Below, one piece after another: positions 33,281-41,933 of a DNA stretch of 56,206 nt (position 1 is its first letter; each line of letters starts with the position of its first letter). The notes beneath the pieces were generated by a model. The model worked only from the letters and a program-made list of their open reading frames with translations, was not told the DNA's origin and did no database searches. Location of the stretch: contig JAPLOI010000013.1 in the NCBI GenBank assembly GCA_026400815.1, forward strand, positions 1 to 56,206. Reading direction: 5' to 3'. The position numbers and the translations under genes are program-made. The DNA is from Alphaproteobacteria bacterium (GTDB lineage Bacteria; Pseudomonadota; Alphaproteobacteria; Acetobacterales; Acetobacteraceae).

Positions 33281-34939
33281 ATGGACTACCCCTACGATCT
33301 CGGGCCGTACTCCCGGAAGGTCACCACCGCCTCGGCGGAGGCCCAAAGCTGGTTCGATCGCGGCCTGAACTGGACCTACGGCTACCATCACGAGGAAGCC
33401 GTCGCCTGCTTCGACAAAGCCGTCGCCGCCGATCCCGGCTGCGCCATGGCCCATTGGGGCATCGCCTACGCCATCGGCCCCAACTACAACTACCCCTGGG
33501 TGCTGATGGACCCCGCCGGCAAGGCCAAATCCCTCGCCCGCGCCCACGACGCAAGCCGTACCGCCCTGGAACTCGCCGGCCCCGTCACCCGCGCCGAACG
33601 CGCCCTGATCGAGGCGATCCAGGCCCGCTACCCCCAGCGCGACGTGATCGAAGACCAGCGCCCATGGGACATCGCCTTCGCCGACGCCATGCGCGCCGCC
33701 CACAAGGCCAACACAAGCGACCTCGAAATCCGCACCGTCTTCGCCGAGGCCATCCTCAACATCACGCCGTGGAAGATGTGGGACCTGCGCACGGGGCTCC
33801 CCGCCGAGGGCGCCGGCACGCTGGAAGCGCGCGAGGTGCTGGAATCCGCCTTCGCCCGCGTGCCCGGCGCCATGGACCATCCAGGCCTGCTGCACCTGCA
33901 CGTCCACCTGATGGAAATGTCCCCCACGCCCGAAGCAGCCCTGCTCACCGGCGACCGGCTGCGCGAACTCACGCCAGACATGGGCCACCTGGTCCACATG
34001 CCCACCCATATCGACGTCCAGTGCGGCCACTACCGGGACACGATGCACTGGAACCAGAAAGCCATCATCGCCGACCGCAAGTTCTACGACCGCGCCGGCC
34101 CGATGAATTTCTACACCGGCTACCGCATCCATAATTACCATTTCGCCGCCTACGGGGCGATGTTCCTGGGCCAGTTCGCCCCCGCCCTCGCCGCCATCGA
34201 CGAAATGCTCACCACCATGCCAGAGGCGATGCTGCGCATTCCCTCCCCGCCCATGGCCGATTTCTTCGAAAGCTACGTCTCCGTCCGCCAGCACGTGCTG
34301 GTGCGCTTCGGCAAATGGCGCGAGATCATCGAACAACCCCTGCCGGTGGACCAGGCGCTCTACTGCAACACCACCGCCACCATGCACTACGCGAAAGGCG
34401 TCGCCCACGCCGCCCTCGGCAACGTGCCCGAAGCCGAGGCCGAGCAGGCCCTGTTCCGCGCCGCCGTGCCGCGCGTGCCGAAATCCCGCTGGATGCACAA
34501 CGTCAACTGCCTCGATGCCCTGGCCGTGGCGGAGGAGATGCTGGAAGGCGAAATCGCCTACCGCCGCGGCGAGCACGATGCCGCCTTCGCCCATCTGCGC
34601 GCCGCCATCGCCCTGGAAGACGCCCTGCCCTACGACGAACCCTGGGGCTGGATGCAACCCGTCCGCCACGCCCTCGGCGCCCTGCTGCTGGAACAAGGCC
34701 GCACCGCCGAAGCGGAAGCCACCTACCGCGAAGACCTCGGCCTCGCCGGCACCCTGCCCCGCGCCCAGGTCCACCCGGACAACGTCTGGGCCCTGCGCGG
34801 CCTGCTCTCCTGCCTGGAAGCGCGCGGCGAGACCGTGGAAGCCAGGCTCATCCGCCAGCGGCTGGACTACGCGCTGGCGCGGGCGGATACGGAGGTGCGG
34901 GTGTCGTGCTTCTGCGCAACCCAATCGTGCTGTGAGTAA
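33281..34939 (+). CDS. Tetratricopeptide-repeat protein
   Basis: The 552-residue soluble protein is built of helical repeats. The TPR signature is clear near residues 19-55 (AQSWFDRGLNWTYGYHHEEA, then VACFDKAVAADPGCAMAHWG) and again at the C-terminus (HALGALLLEQGRTAEAEATY). The middle has conserved-looking MPTHIDVQCGHYRDTMHWNQ and MHYAKGVAHAALGNVPEAEA. It matches a family of long bacterial TPR proteins with unknown partners. It has no signal peptide. AGGGAG precedes the ATG. With the GNAT gene it forms a plus-strand insertion that splits the minus-strand acpXL cluster. Confidence 0.85.
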   Translation: MDYPYDLGPYSRKVTTASAEAQSWFDRGLNWTYGYHHEEAVACFDKAVAADPGCAMAHWGIAYAIGPNYNYPWVLMDPAGKAKSLARAHDASRTALELAGPVTRAERALIEAIQARYPQRDVIEDQRPWDIAFADAMRAAHKANTSDLEIRTVFAEAILNITPWKMWDLRTGLPAEGAGTLEAREVLESAFARVPGAMDHPGLLHLHVHLMEMSPTPEAALLTGDRLRELTPDMGHLVHMPTHIDVQCGHYRDTMHWNQKAIIADRKFYDRAGPMNFYTGYRIHNYHFAAYGAMFLGQFAPALAAIDEMLTTMPEAMLRIPSPPMADFFESYVSVRQHVLVRFGKWREIIEQPLPVDQALYCNTTATMHYAKGVAHAALGNVPEAEAEQALFRAAVPRVPKSRWMHNVNCLDALAVAEEMLEGEIAYRRGEHDAAFAHLRAAIALEDALPYDEPWGWMQPVRHALGALLLEQGRTAEAEATYREDLGLAGTLPRAQVHPDNVWALRGLLSCLEARGETVEARLIRQRLDYALARADTEVRVSCFCATQSCCE

Positions 34940-34948
34940 GCAAGGATT

Positions 34949-34972
34949 CTTCTTTTTCTGAAGAAAAAGAAG
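34949..34972. repeat. AT-rich nested palindrome, copy 3, left half
   Basis: CTTCTTTTTC-TGAA-GAAAAAGAAG lies ten bases after the TPR stop and is followed by CAAAAAGACTTTTTAACTTT, as in copies 1 and 2. The matching right half is not next to it but 625 bases away, beyond the GNAT gene. Confidence 0.85.
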
Positions 34973-35006
34973 CAAAAAGACTTTTTAACTTTAAGGCCGC
35001 GCTTTC

Positions 35007-35549
35007 ATGGCAACGTCGCATCCAATGTTTCCGGATGGCTTTCAGACCGCTCGCCTGGCGCTCCGGCCCATCGCGGCGGGCGATGCACAGCCGATCTTTG
35101 ATGGATATGCGCAAGACCCTGACGTGACCCGGTTCCTGACCTGGCGGCCGCATCGCAGCCTCGAAGATACCAACGCCTACATCCAACACTGCACACGTGC
35201 TGCCTCATCGCGAACCTACGTGTTGATCAGGCGGCACGACGAAGCGCTCATCGGGGCGTTCGACCTGCGGCAGGAACGGCCACACGGGTTGGGCTACGGC
35301 TATGTCCTTGCCCTGTCCGCCTGGGGGCTGGGACTGATGACCGAGGCATTGCGTGAGGTGAGTCGCTGGGCCCTGCTGCAGCCCGGCATATGGCGGATCG
35401 GAGACTGCTGCGACGTGGAGAACCGCGCCTCGGCGAGGGTCATGGAAAAAGCGGGAATGACCTTCGAAGGTGTCGCCCGGCGCTGGGCAATGCACCCCAA
35501 TATAAGTGCCGAGCCGCGCGATTGCTTCATCTACGCCAAGGTGAAGTAA
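35007..35549 (+). CDS. GNAT-family N-acetyltransferase (RimJ/RimL type)
   Basis: The 180-residue protein has the RimJ/RimL-type GNAT fold: QTARLALRPIAAGDAQPIFD at the start, VTRFLTWRPHRSLEDTNAYI, LGYGYVLALSAWGLGLMTEA in the acetyl-CoA region, and DVENRASARVMEKAGMTFEG near the end. The CoA-binding loop reads AWGLGLMTEA rather than QxxGxG/A. Family members acetylate protein N-termini or small molecules. The gene starts about 30 bases after one half of a palindromic element and ends about 50 bases before the other, with a poor ribosome-binding site. Confidence 0.9.
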   Translation: MATSHPMFPDGFQTARLALRPIAAGDAQPIFDGYAQDPDVTRFLTWRPHRSLEDTNAYIQHCTRAASSRTYVLIRRHDEALIGAFDLRQERPHGLGYGYVLALSAWGLGLMTEALREVSRWALLQPGIWRIGDCCDVENRASARVMEKAGMTFEGVARRWAMHPNISAEPRDCFIYAKVK

Positions 35550-35596
35550 GCCAGGCTGCTGCAGCCTCTCCACCGCAAACAAACAAAAGTCTTTTG

Positions 35597-35618
35597 GTTC
35601 TTTTCTTAAGAAAAGAAC
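35597..35618. repeat. AT-rich nested palindrome, copy 3, right half
   Basis: GTTCTTTTCTT and AAGAAAAGAAC form a perfect 22-base palindrome, preceded by CAAAAGTCTTTTG as in the other copies. Relative to copies 1 and 2 both arms changed together, keeping the stem paired. It lies directly after the fabG stop on the minus strand. Confidence 0.82.
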
Positions 35619-35622
35619 ACGC

Positions 35623-36375
35623 TTAACTTCTTGGAATCCCGAGCGAGGCAGTCAGCCCGCCATCAACCGGAATCACCGTGCCGGTGACATAGGCAGCACC
35701 GGGCGAGGCGAGGAAAGCGGCGACGGCGGCGATTTCGTCCGGCGCGGCATAGCGCCCGGCCGGCACGCGGGTCTCGGTCGCCTTCCGGTAGTCAGCGAAG
35801 GCGGCGACCATCTCGGTCTCCACGAAGCCCGGCGCGATGCAATTCACCGTCACCCCGCGCTTGGCGCTCTCGATCGCCAACGTGCGCACATAGGAGGCCA
35901 GGGCCGCCTTGCTCGCCCCGTAGGCCGCATTGCCCTGGCTGGCCTGCTGGCCGACCACGGAGCCGACGGCAATGATCCGCCCGGTGCGCGCCCGCATCAT
36001 CGGCCGCACGGCGGCACGGGCCAAGCGGGCGAAGGACCAGAAATTCACCTGCATCAGCGCCTCGGCCGGATCCTGCTCCATGATCGCGGCCAGCTGGTCG
36101 TAGGTGGTGCCGGCAACATGCACCAGCGCCCCAAGCGGCCCACCGCCCTCGATCTCCTCGGCGAAGCCGTCCACGGCAGCACGGTCGGCCAAGTCCAGCG
36201 CACGAGCGGCGAAGCTGCGGCCGGGGAAGCGCGCATGCAACTCGTCGAGCCGCGCCGCCATGCCCTCGGGGTCGGAGCGCTGGGTGAAGGTAACGTCGAA
36301 GCCCGCGGCGGCGAGTGCCTCGACCACCGCGGCGCCAATGCCCCGGCGGCCGCCAATGACGAGCGCCGTCGGCAC
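35623..36375 (-). CDS. 3-oxoacyl-ACP reductase (FabG-like SDR) of the acpXL cluster
   Basis: The 250-residue SDR has VIGGRRGIGAAVVEAL for NADP binding, VHVAGTT, and a complete catalytic set: Ser139 in VGSVVGQ and Tyr152-Lys156 in YGASK. The C-terminus VTGTVIPVDGGLTASLG is typical. It likely reduces the beta-keto chain in very-long-chain fatty acid elongation. GTG 36375 is the start; the G is shared with the TAG stop of the upstream ketosynthase (TAGTG), a tight coupling. The classical rhizobial cluster, as I recall it, lacks this gene. Confidence 0.9.
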   Translation of the reverse strand: MPTALVIGGRRGIGAAVVEALAAAGFDVTFTQRSDPEGMAARLDELHARFPGRSFAARALDLADRAAVDGFAEEIEGGGPLGALVHVAGTTYDQLAAIMEQDPAEALMQVNFWSFARLARAAVRPMMRARTGRIIAVGSVVGQQASQGNAAYGASKAALASYVRTLAIESAKRGVTVNCIAPGFVETEMVAAFADYRKATETRVPAGRYAAPDEIAAVAAFLASPGAAYVTGTVIPVDGGLTASLGIPRS

Positions 36376-37652
36376 TAGACCGGCTCCGCCCGCATCACCA
36401 GGCACACGTTCTGCCCACCGAACCCGAAGGAGTTGGAGATGGCGCAGGAGACCTGGGCGTCACGCGCCACGTTCGGCACGCAATCCACCGGCAGGGCGGG
36501 GTCGGGGTCGTGATAGTTGATCGTGGGCGGAATGCGGCCGTTGCGGATGGTCAGCAGGCTGAACACCGCCTCGATCGTGCCGGCGGCGGTCAGCGTGTGG
36601 CCGATCATCGATTTGTTGGAGGAGATCGGGATGGACCCGGCCCGGTCGCCAAACACGGTGGAAACGGCGAGCCATTCCATGCGCTCGTTCTCCGGCGTGG
36701 AGGTGCCGTGGGCGTTGATGTAGTCCACCGCCTCCGGCCCGATTCCGGCATCGGCCAGGGCGGCATGCAGGCAGGCGATCACCGGCTTGCCGTCCGGGCT
36801 GGACCGGGTGCGATGGAAGGCATCGGCGCGTTCGCCGCAGCCGGCCAGCACGCCCAGGATGCGCGCGCCGCGGGCCAGCGCATGGTCCATGCTCTCCAGC
36901 ACCAGCGCCCCTGCCCCCTCCGCCATCACGAACCCGTCGCGGTCCTTGCTGAACGGGCGCGAGGCCCCCTCCGGCGGGTCGTTGCGGGTGGATAGGGCCG
37001 AGAGCAGCGAGAAGCGGATCAGCGATTCCGGGTTCACCGAGGCATCGGTGCCCACTACCAGCGCGGCGTCCGAAAGCCCGGCGCGGATCGATTCCACGGC
37101 AAGCTGGATCGCGGTCCCGCCAGAGGCGCAGGCGGTGGAGGTGGCGATCGGGTTGCCCCTGGTGCCGAAGCGGTCGGCCAGGTGCTCGCCCACGGAGGCG
37201 AACAGGAAGCGGCGATAGGTGTCGCGAAATTGCGGCTGGTCGGCCACCGCGATCAGGTCGGCATAGGAAACGCCGTCGTTGCGGCCGGTCGCGGCGGCCA
37301 GTGCCTGCCGCTGCGGCCATTCGATCTCCACCGGCGGCAAGGCAAGAAAGAGCGGGCCGGGGAAGTTCCCCTTGGTGCCGATGCCGGCCTCCGCGATGGC
37401 CTCCTCGGCGGCGCGGTCGGCCAGGCGCTGGGAGAGTTCCGGCGCGCAGAACGGATCGGCCGGCACGAAATCCACCGTGCCGGCGATGGTGGTGCGCATG
37501 TGGTCCAGCGGAAAGCGGCTGATGCGCTTGATGCCGGAGATGCCGCCGGTCAGCTTCGCCCAGTTGTCCTGCTGCCCCTCGCCCAGCGAGGTCAGCACGC
37601 CCATGCCAGTGACGACGACGATCGGGCGGCCGTGGGAATCGGTATGTGCCAT
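36375..37652 (-). CDS. Beta-ketoacyl-ACP synthase II-type (FabF1XL-like), catalytically intact
   Basis: The 425-residue condensing enzyme has the catalytic Cys175 in STACASGGTAI, His in INAHGTSTPEN, and His in SNKSMIGHTLTAAG, plus the terminal NSFGFGGQNVCLV. It is the active ketosynthase that adds two-carbon units to the chain on the dedicated carrier protein. A second ketosynthase-like gene without the Cys lies 11 bases upstream on the same strand, so the pair resembles a KS/chain-length-factor heterodimer. Confidence 0.93.
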   Translation of the reverse strand: MAHTDSHGRPIVVVTGMGVLTSLGEGQQDNWAKLTGGISGIKRISRFPLDHMRTTIAGTVDFVPADPFCAPELSQRLADRAAEEAIAEAGIGTKGNFPGPLFLALPPVEIEWPQRQALAAATGRNDGVSYADLIAVADQPQFRDTYRRFLFASVGEHLADRFGTRGNPIATSTACASGGTAIQLAVESIRAGLSDAALVVGTDASVNPESLIRFSLLSALSTRNDPPEGASRPFSKDRDGFVMAEGAGALVLESMDHALARGARILGVLAGCGERADAFHRTRSSPDGKPVIACLHAALADAGIGPEAVDYINAHGTSTPENERMEWLAVSTVFGDRAGSIPISSNKSMIGHTLTAAGTIEAVFSLLTIRNGRIPPTINYHDPDPALPVDCVPNVARDAQVSCAISNSFGFGGQNVCLVMRAEPV

Positions 37653-37662
37653 CGCGCCCTCC

Positions 37663-38841
37663 TTAGGCTTTAGTCACCAGCGCCATGCCCTCGCCGCGCC
37701 AGTGGCCCCAGGCGGTGACCAGGGCCTGCGACAGCGTGCCGGGCATGGCGGCCTCGCCTGGTTCCAGCGGCGCGAACAGGCTGCCGCGCGAGACGGCATC
37801 GGCCGCCAGGGCCAGGTTGGCCACGAAGCTCGGCTCCATGGAATGCCCCAGCGCGGTGGCGGTGGCGCGGATCGGCAGGCCGAGCCCGTCCAGGAACGCA
37901 AGCTCCTCCTGCGTCGGCGCCGCCACGCCGCTGGCGCCAGAGAGCACGGCGGCCCCCGCGCCGGGCGTCATGGCGGCCAGCTGGCGCTGCGCGTTGGCGG
38001 TGGCAGCGCCGGGGCTGCGGTTGCAGCGGTCGGACTCCACCGCGGCGATGCGGGCGATCGCGGTGGCACCGCGCGCCTCGGCATGGGCGCGGCTTTCGAT
38101 CACCAGGAAGCAGCCCAGCGCGCTCAGCACCATCCCGCCGCCGGCCGCTTGGCGGGCGCGCACCGGGGCAAAGTCACCGGCCAGCAGCGCGTGGCCCATG
38201 GCGTAGTGCATCGGCGTCTCGGGCCGCTGGGCGTTGTGCGAGCCGCCCACGAGAAAAAGCTCGCCCTGCCCCGCCCGGATGCGGGCCACGGCGGTGCGCA
38301 CCGCATCCACCCCGGCCCCTTCCTCGCCCATAAAGGTGCGCGAGGAGCCGACGACGCCGTGCACGATGGAGATGTTGCCGGCGAGCAGGTTCGAGAGTTG
38401 GGCCAGGAACAGCGTGGGCCGCAGATCGGTCAGCAGGTGTTCGTTCAGGAACGCCGCCGGGTTCTCAGCCTTCGGCAGGCCGGAGAGGATGGCGGCATCC
38501 ACCGCCGCATCGCGCTCCCCGCCGCCGGCGGCGACGATCATGTGCGTGCGGGAGAGCAGTTCCGCATTGCCCTTCACCCCGGCATGCTCCAGCGCGGCAC
38601 CGGCGGCATAGGTGCCGATGCGTTGCCAGGCTTCCATCTGGCGCTGGTCCTGCCGCTTGGGGATCTGCTTGTCCCAGGCCAGTTCCACGATGGGGTGCAC
38701 CGGGTAGGGGGCGTAGCTCGTGCCATCCACCACCGGGACGAAGCCGCCCGGGGCATCCAGCGCGGCGCGGTGGGCATCGGGGCCTTCGCCCAGGCAGGAG
38801 ATCAGGCCAATGCCGGTGATGACAGCGTCGCGCTCATGCAT
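37663..38841 (-). CDS. Ketosynthase-like protein without catalytic Cys (FabF2XL / chain-length-factor type)
   Basis: The 392-residue thiolase-fold protein starts DAVITGIGLISCLGEGPDAH and keeps GGSHNAQRP and ALGHSMEPSF. The nucleophile region reads VVGSSRTFMGEEGAGVDAV. By alignment to FabF the Cys position is Glu174, and no Cys is near. The HGTSTP His is also absent (SGASGVAAPT). It thus cannot condense chains in the usual way. Polyketide chain-length factors carry a similar loss (Gln for Cys), so a structural, chain-length-setting role with the neighbouring KS is likely. It overlaps fabZ by eight bases. Confidence 0.88.
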   Translation of the reverse strand: MHERDAVITGIGLISCLGEGPDAHRAALDAPGGFVPVVDGTSYAPYPVHPIVELAWDKQIPKRQDQRQMEAWQRIGTYAAGAALEHAGVKGNAELLSRTHMIVAAGGGERDAAVDAAILSGLPKAENPAAFLNEHLLTDLRPTLFLAQLSNLLAGNISIVHGVVGSSRTFMGEEGAGVDAVRTAVARIRAGQGELFLVGGSHNAQRPETPMHYAMGHALLAGDFAPVRARQAAGGGMVLSALGCFLVIESRAHAEARGATAIARIAAVESDRCNRSPGAATANAQRQLAAMTPGAGAAVLSGASGVAAPTQEELAFLDGLGLPIRATATALGHSMEPSFVANLALAADAVSRGSLFAPLEPGEAAMPGTLSQALVTAWGHWRGEGMALVTKA

Positions 38842-39307
38842 CGGCGAGCAGCTCCTCGGGCACGCCCACGCGGCGGGCGACCTCGAACAGGCCGGCCCGC
38901 AAGGCCGGGTTGGGGAAGTCCATCACGCGATAGGTAATGCCGGCCTCGGCCACCAGCTTGCCGCCGGAGCGGATGCGGCCGGAGAGCACGGCGTAGCCGG
39001 AGCCGTCATGCTCCTGCGTGGCTTCCACCTGGATCACCTGGCCGGGGGTGAGGAAGCTGCGCATCTTGGCTTCGGACACCTTGGCCAGGAAGGCCATCTG
39101 GCGGAAGCGCAGGCCCGCCATCACCAGCCAGCCGCCGGCCTGGGCGATGGTCTCGATCATCAGCACGCCTGGCAGGATGGGGTAGCCGGGGAAGTGGCCC
39201 TCGAAGATCGGGCTTTCCTGCGGCAGGGTGCAGTCCACCACGATGGTGCGCGCAGCGAGGTCCATCGCCGCGATGCGGTCCACCATCTGGAAGTATTCCA
39301 GGCGCAT
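38834..39307 (-). CDS. fabZ: 3-hydroxyacyl-ACP dehydratase (FabZ-like) of the acpXL cluster
   Basis: The 157-residue hotdog-fold protein has the FabZ signature EGHFPGYPILPGVLMIETIA, giving the His38 and Glu52 catalytic pair. KVSEAKMRSFLTPGQVI and an extended C-terminus of about 20 residues follow. It should remove water from the 3-hydroxyacyl chain. ATG 39307 is favoured because upstream codons overlap the acp 3' region. It starts 13 bases after the acp stop. Confidence 0.93.
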   Translation of the reverse strand: MRLEYFQMVDRIAAMDLAARTIVVDCTLPQESPIFEGHFPGYPILPGVLMIETIAQAGGWLVMAGLRFRQMAFLAKVSEAKMRSFLTPGQVIQVEATQEHDGSGYAVLSGRIRSGGKLVAEAGITYRVMDFPNPALRAGLFEVARRVGVPEELLADA

Positions 39308-39320
39308 CGCGGGCGGCCCT

Positions 39321-39605
39321 TCAGCCCTTGGCGGCGACGAGCTTGTCGATGTTGCGGGCCAGGCCTTCGAGTACGAAATACTCTTCGCCGGAGACACCGC
39401 CCTGGTTCACTTCCTGGGTCCACTGCTCCAGCGGCATCTTGATGCCGAAGGCCTTGTCGATGGCGAAGGCGACGTCCAGGAAATCCAGGCTGTCGATGCC
39501 GAGGTCGTTGATGGCGTGGCTCTGCGGCGTGATGGTGGCGCGGTCGATGCCGCAGATCTCCGAAATGATATCGGCGACCTTCTCGTACGTCGCGGAGTCG
39601 GACAT
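39321..39605 (-). CDS. acpXL: Acyl carrier protein, AcpXL-like
   Basis: The 94-residue acyl carrier protein carries the phosphopantetheine Ser39 in [20 protein letters not shown]. The C-terminal extension ([20 protein letters not shown], then [10 protein letters not shown]) makes it longer than the housekeeping AcpP (about 78) and like AcpXL, the carrier for 27-hydroxy-octacosanoate in rhizobial lipid A. First gene of the minus-strand cluster acp-fabZ-KS-KS-fabG. A short intergenic gap (39606-39726) separates it from the hydratase. Confidence 0.92.
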   Translation of the reverse strand: MSDSATYEKVADIISEICGIDRATITPQSHAINDLGIDSLDFLDVAFAIDKAFGIKMPLEQWTQEVNQGGVSGEEYFVLEGLARNIDKLVAAKG

Positions 39606-39726
39606 GGGCGGGGGCCTCGCTTCAGGACGGAATCGGAATGCGCCCGGCGGGCGGGCATGGAATCAACGCGGCAGACACCACACCCCGCCCCCAAAGACAA
39701 GCCGCGGGGGCGGCGGGGCGGGCGGG

Positions 39727-40518
39727 TCAGGTGAGCGTGACGGTGACCTCGCCCAACCCGTCGAACACCACGCTGACATGGCAGGGGCGGTCGAGCCAGA
39801 TGGGCGGCGTGACGCTGCCGAGCATCACCACCTGCCCGGCCTTGAGGCCGCCGAAGGCCGCGGCGGTAGGGGAACCGGCAAGCCAGGCCAGCGCCGCCAG
39901 CGGGTGGCCCAGCAGGTCCCGCCCGTGGCCGGCGGCGCGTTGCATTCCATCGACGGCGACCCGGCCGGGGATCGCCGCGAGGTCGAGGTCGCGCCAGTTG
40001 GCCGGGCCGGCGGAGAGGATGGCGGCGCGGTGGTACACCTGGTCGGCCACCAAAGTGGGGGTGCCGATGCGGGCGAGGTCGCCCAGCGGCGGGGTGCCGT
40101 AGCGGTTCTCGACGATCTCAATGGCGGCGAACACCTCGCCCACCGCCGCGGCGGCCGCCTCCTGGGTGCAGGGGCCGAAGGGGATGTCCTGGGCGAGGCG
40201 CAGGCCGATCTCGCATTCCGCGCCGGGGCCGCGCAGGCTGGCATAGGGGATGCGGGTGCCGGACGGGAGCAGGTTGGCGGCCACCATGTAGCCGGCGGCG
40301 GGGCCGGTGAGGCCGAGATAGTCCTGCATGCGCTTGGTGGTGGCGCCGATCTTGTAGCCGGCGGGCGGCACGGCGCCGCTGCGGCGGGCGCGTTCGAATT
40401 GCACCGCCACGCCTTCCTCCAGCGTGGCGGGGCGGATGGCGTCGGCCAGGGAGGATTCGGCGCCGGTGCGGCGGGCTTCCTCCAGCGCGATGGCGGCGGG
40501 GACGGGGTCGTACGACAT
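39727..40518 (-). CDS. 2-keto-4-pentenoate hydratase-like protein (FAH superfamily)
   Basis: The 263-residue protein resembles MhpD/DmpE hydratases. It has AGYKIGATTKRMQDYLGLTG near residue 50, PGAECEIGLRLA with metal-binding acids, FAAIEIVENRYG, and the end LKAGQVVMLGSVTPPIWLDR. The typical reaction hydrates 2-hydroxypenta-2,4-dienoate in aromatic meta-cleavage, but no other aromatic catabolic gene is near, so the substrate here is open. It starts 10 bases after rlmB and may share its transcript. Confidence 0.87.
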   Translation of the reverse strand: MSYDPVPAAIALEEARRTGAESSLADAIRPATLEEGVAVQFERARRSGAVPPAGYKIGATTKRMQDYLGLTGPAAGYMVAANLLPSGTRIPYASLRGPGAECEIGLRLAQDIPFGPCTQEAAAAAVGEVFAAIEIVENRYGTPPLGDLARIGTPTLVADQVYHRAAILSAGPANWRDLDLAAIPGRVAVDGMQRAAGHGRDLLGHPLAALAWLAGSPTAAAFGGLKAGQVVMLGSVTPPIWLDRPCHVSVVFDGLGEVTVTLT

Positions 40519-40528
40519 GCGGGGCTTC

Positions 40529-41584
40529 CTAGCGGCGGGCCAGTTCGTAGAGGGCGATGGCGGCGGCGGTGGAGACGTTGAGGCTATCGAGCAGTTCGTT
40601 GCGGCCGGGCATGGCGATGGCGGCGATCTCGTCGCAGGTGTCCCGCGTGAGGCGGCGCAGGCCTTCGCCTTCGCTGCCCAGCACCAGGGCGACGCGGCGT
40701 TCGGCCAGGGGGGGGCCGGCGAGGCGGGTGCCGCCGGCATCGAGCCCGATCACCCAGAAGCCGGCGGCGCGGAGTGCCACCAGCGTGCGGGAGATGTTGA
40801 CGGCACGCAGGAAGGGCACGGTTTCCAGGGCGCCGGAGGCGGCCTTGGCCAGTGCGCCGGTTTCCTCCGGGGCGTTGCGGTCTTGCGTGATGACGGCGGC
40901 GACACCGAAGGCGGCGGCGGCGCGCAGGATGGCGCCGACGTTGCGGGGGTCGCTGACCTGATCGAGCACCAGGATGGGGCCGGAGCGGGCGACGGCGGAT
41001 TGCAGGCTGGGCGGGGCGAGCGGATCGACCAGCAGGGCGGCGCCCTGGTGGATGGCGCCGGCGCCGAGCAGATGGTCGAGGCGGGCGCGGTCCACGCGTT
41101 CCACGCTGAGCGCCCAGGGGCGGCGCAGGCGGGTGGCGATGGCGGCTTCGGCTTCCTCGGTCAGCAGCAGGCGGCGCAGGTGGCGGGCGGGGTTGGCCAT
41201 GGCGGCGGCGACGGCGTGGGTGCCGTAGAGCCAGAGCGAGTTGCCCGGGGCTTCACGCGCAGTGCGCTCGGCCGGGGGGCGCGTGGCGCGGGCGCGGATT
41301 TCGGCGGGGCGGACCTCCGCGACGCGGGGGGTGCCGAGGGTGCGGGTTTCGGGGGCGGGACGCTCCTTGCGGGTGGGGCGCTCCTCCTTGGGCAGCTCTG
41401 CCTTGGGCAGGGCGACCTTGGGACGCTCCGGCTTGGCACGGGGGGTGGACGGGCGGGGGCCGCCGAAGCGATCGGGGGAGCGCTTGGGCGGGCGCGGGCC
41501 GGCCTGGTGGGCGGGGCGATCGGGGCGGGCGCGCGAGGGGCCGCCTTGATCGGAGTCGGACTGCGGGCGGCGGGGGGGCTTCAT
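40529..41584 (-). CDS. rlmB: 23S rRNA 2'-O-methyltransferase of the TrmH/RlmB family
   Basis: A 351-residue SPOUT methyltransferase. The first 110 or so residues are a disordered basic Pro/Arg/Lys-rich extension. The RlmB core then starts SLWLYGTHAVAAAMANP and contains motif 1 LDQVSDPRNVGAILRAAAAF, motif 2 LVLGSEGEGLRRLTRDTCD and motif 3 IAMPGRNELLDSLNVSTAAA, which form the SAM-binding knot. It probably modifies G2251 in the 23S P loop. The extension is longer than in E. coli RlmB. It is next to tRNA-Tyr, as often seen in alphaproteobacteria. Confidence 0.92.
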   Translation of the reverse strand: MKPPRRPQSDSDQGGPSRARPDRPAHQAGPRPPKRSPDRFGGPRPSTPRAKPERPKVALPKAELPKEERPTRKERPAPETRTLGTPRVAEVRPAEIRARATRPPAERTAREAPGNSLWLYGTHAVAAAMANPARHLRRLLLTEEAEAAIATRLRRPWALSVERVDRARLDHLLGAGAIHQGAALLVDPLAPPSLQSAVARSGPILVLDQVSDPRNVGAILRAAAAFGVAAVITQDRNAPEETGALAKAASGALETVPFLRAVNISRTLVALRAAGFWVIGLDAGGTRLAGPPLAERRVALVLGSEGEGLRRLTRDTCDEIAAIAMPGRNELLDSLNVSTAAAIALYELARR

Positions 41585-41722
41585 GGGGTGGGTATAGCGA
41601 TGCAGCGGCCCCGGGACAAATCGGGGGGATAAATCGGGCATGGAGGCGATTGACAAGAGGCGGGCTTGGCCGTAGGTGCCCTGCTTCCGCGCCGTGGCCA
41701 TGCCAGGGCGTGCCGCGATGGC

Positions 41723-41808
41723 GGAGGGGTGCCCGAGTGGCTAAAGGGGGCGGACTGTAAATCCGCTGGCGCACGCCTACGTTGGTTCGAATCCAACCCC
41801 CTCCACCA
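41723..41808 (+). tRNA. tRNA-Tyr (GTA)
   Basis: The 86-nt class II tRNA has acceptor GGAGGGG/CCCCTCC, anticodon GTA in CTGTAAA, a long variable arm, T loop TTCGAAT and an encoded CCA end. Intact. Confidence 0.96.
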
Positions 41809-41859
41809 ATCTGCGACGATGACTTTGGTCTGCGACGATGGCTGTGGCCGTACGCTGAT

Positions 41860-41933
<74 letters not shown>

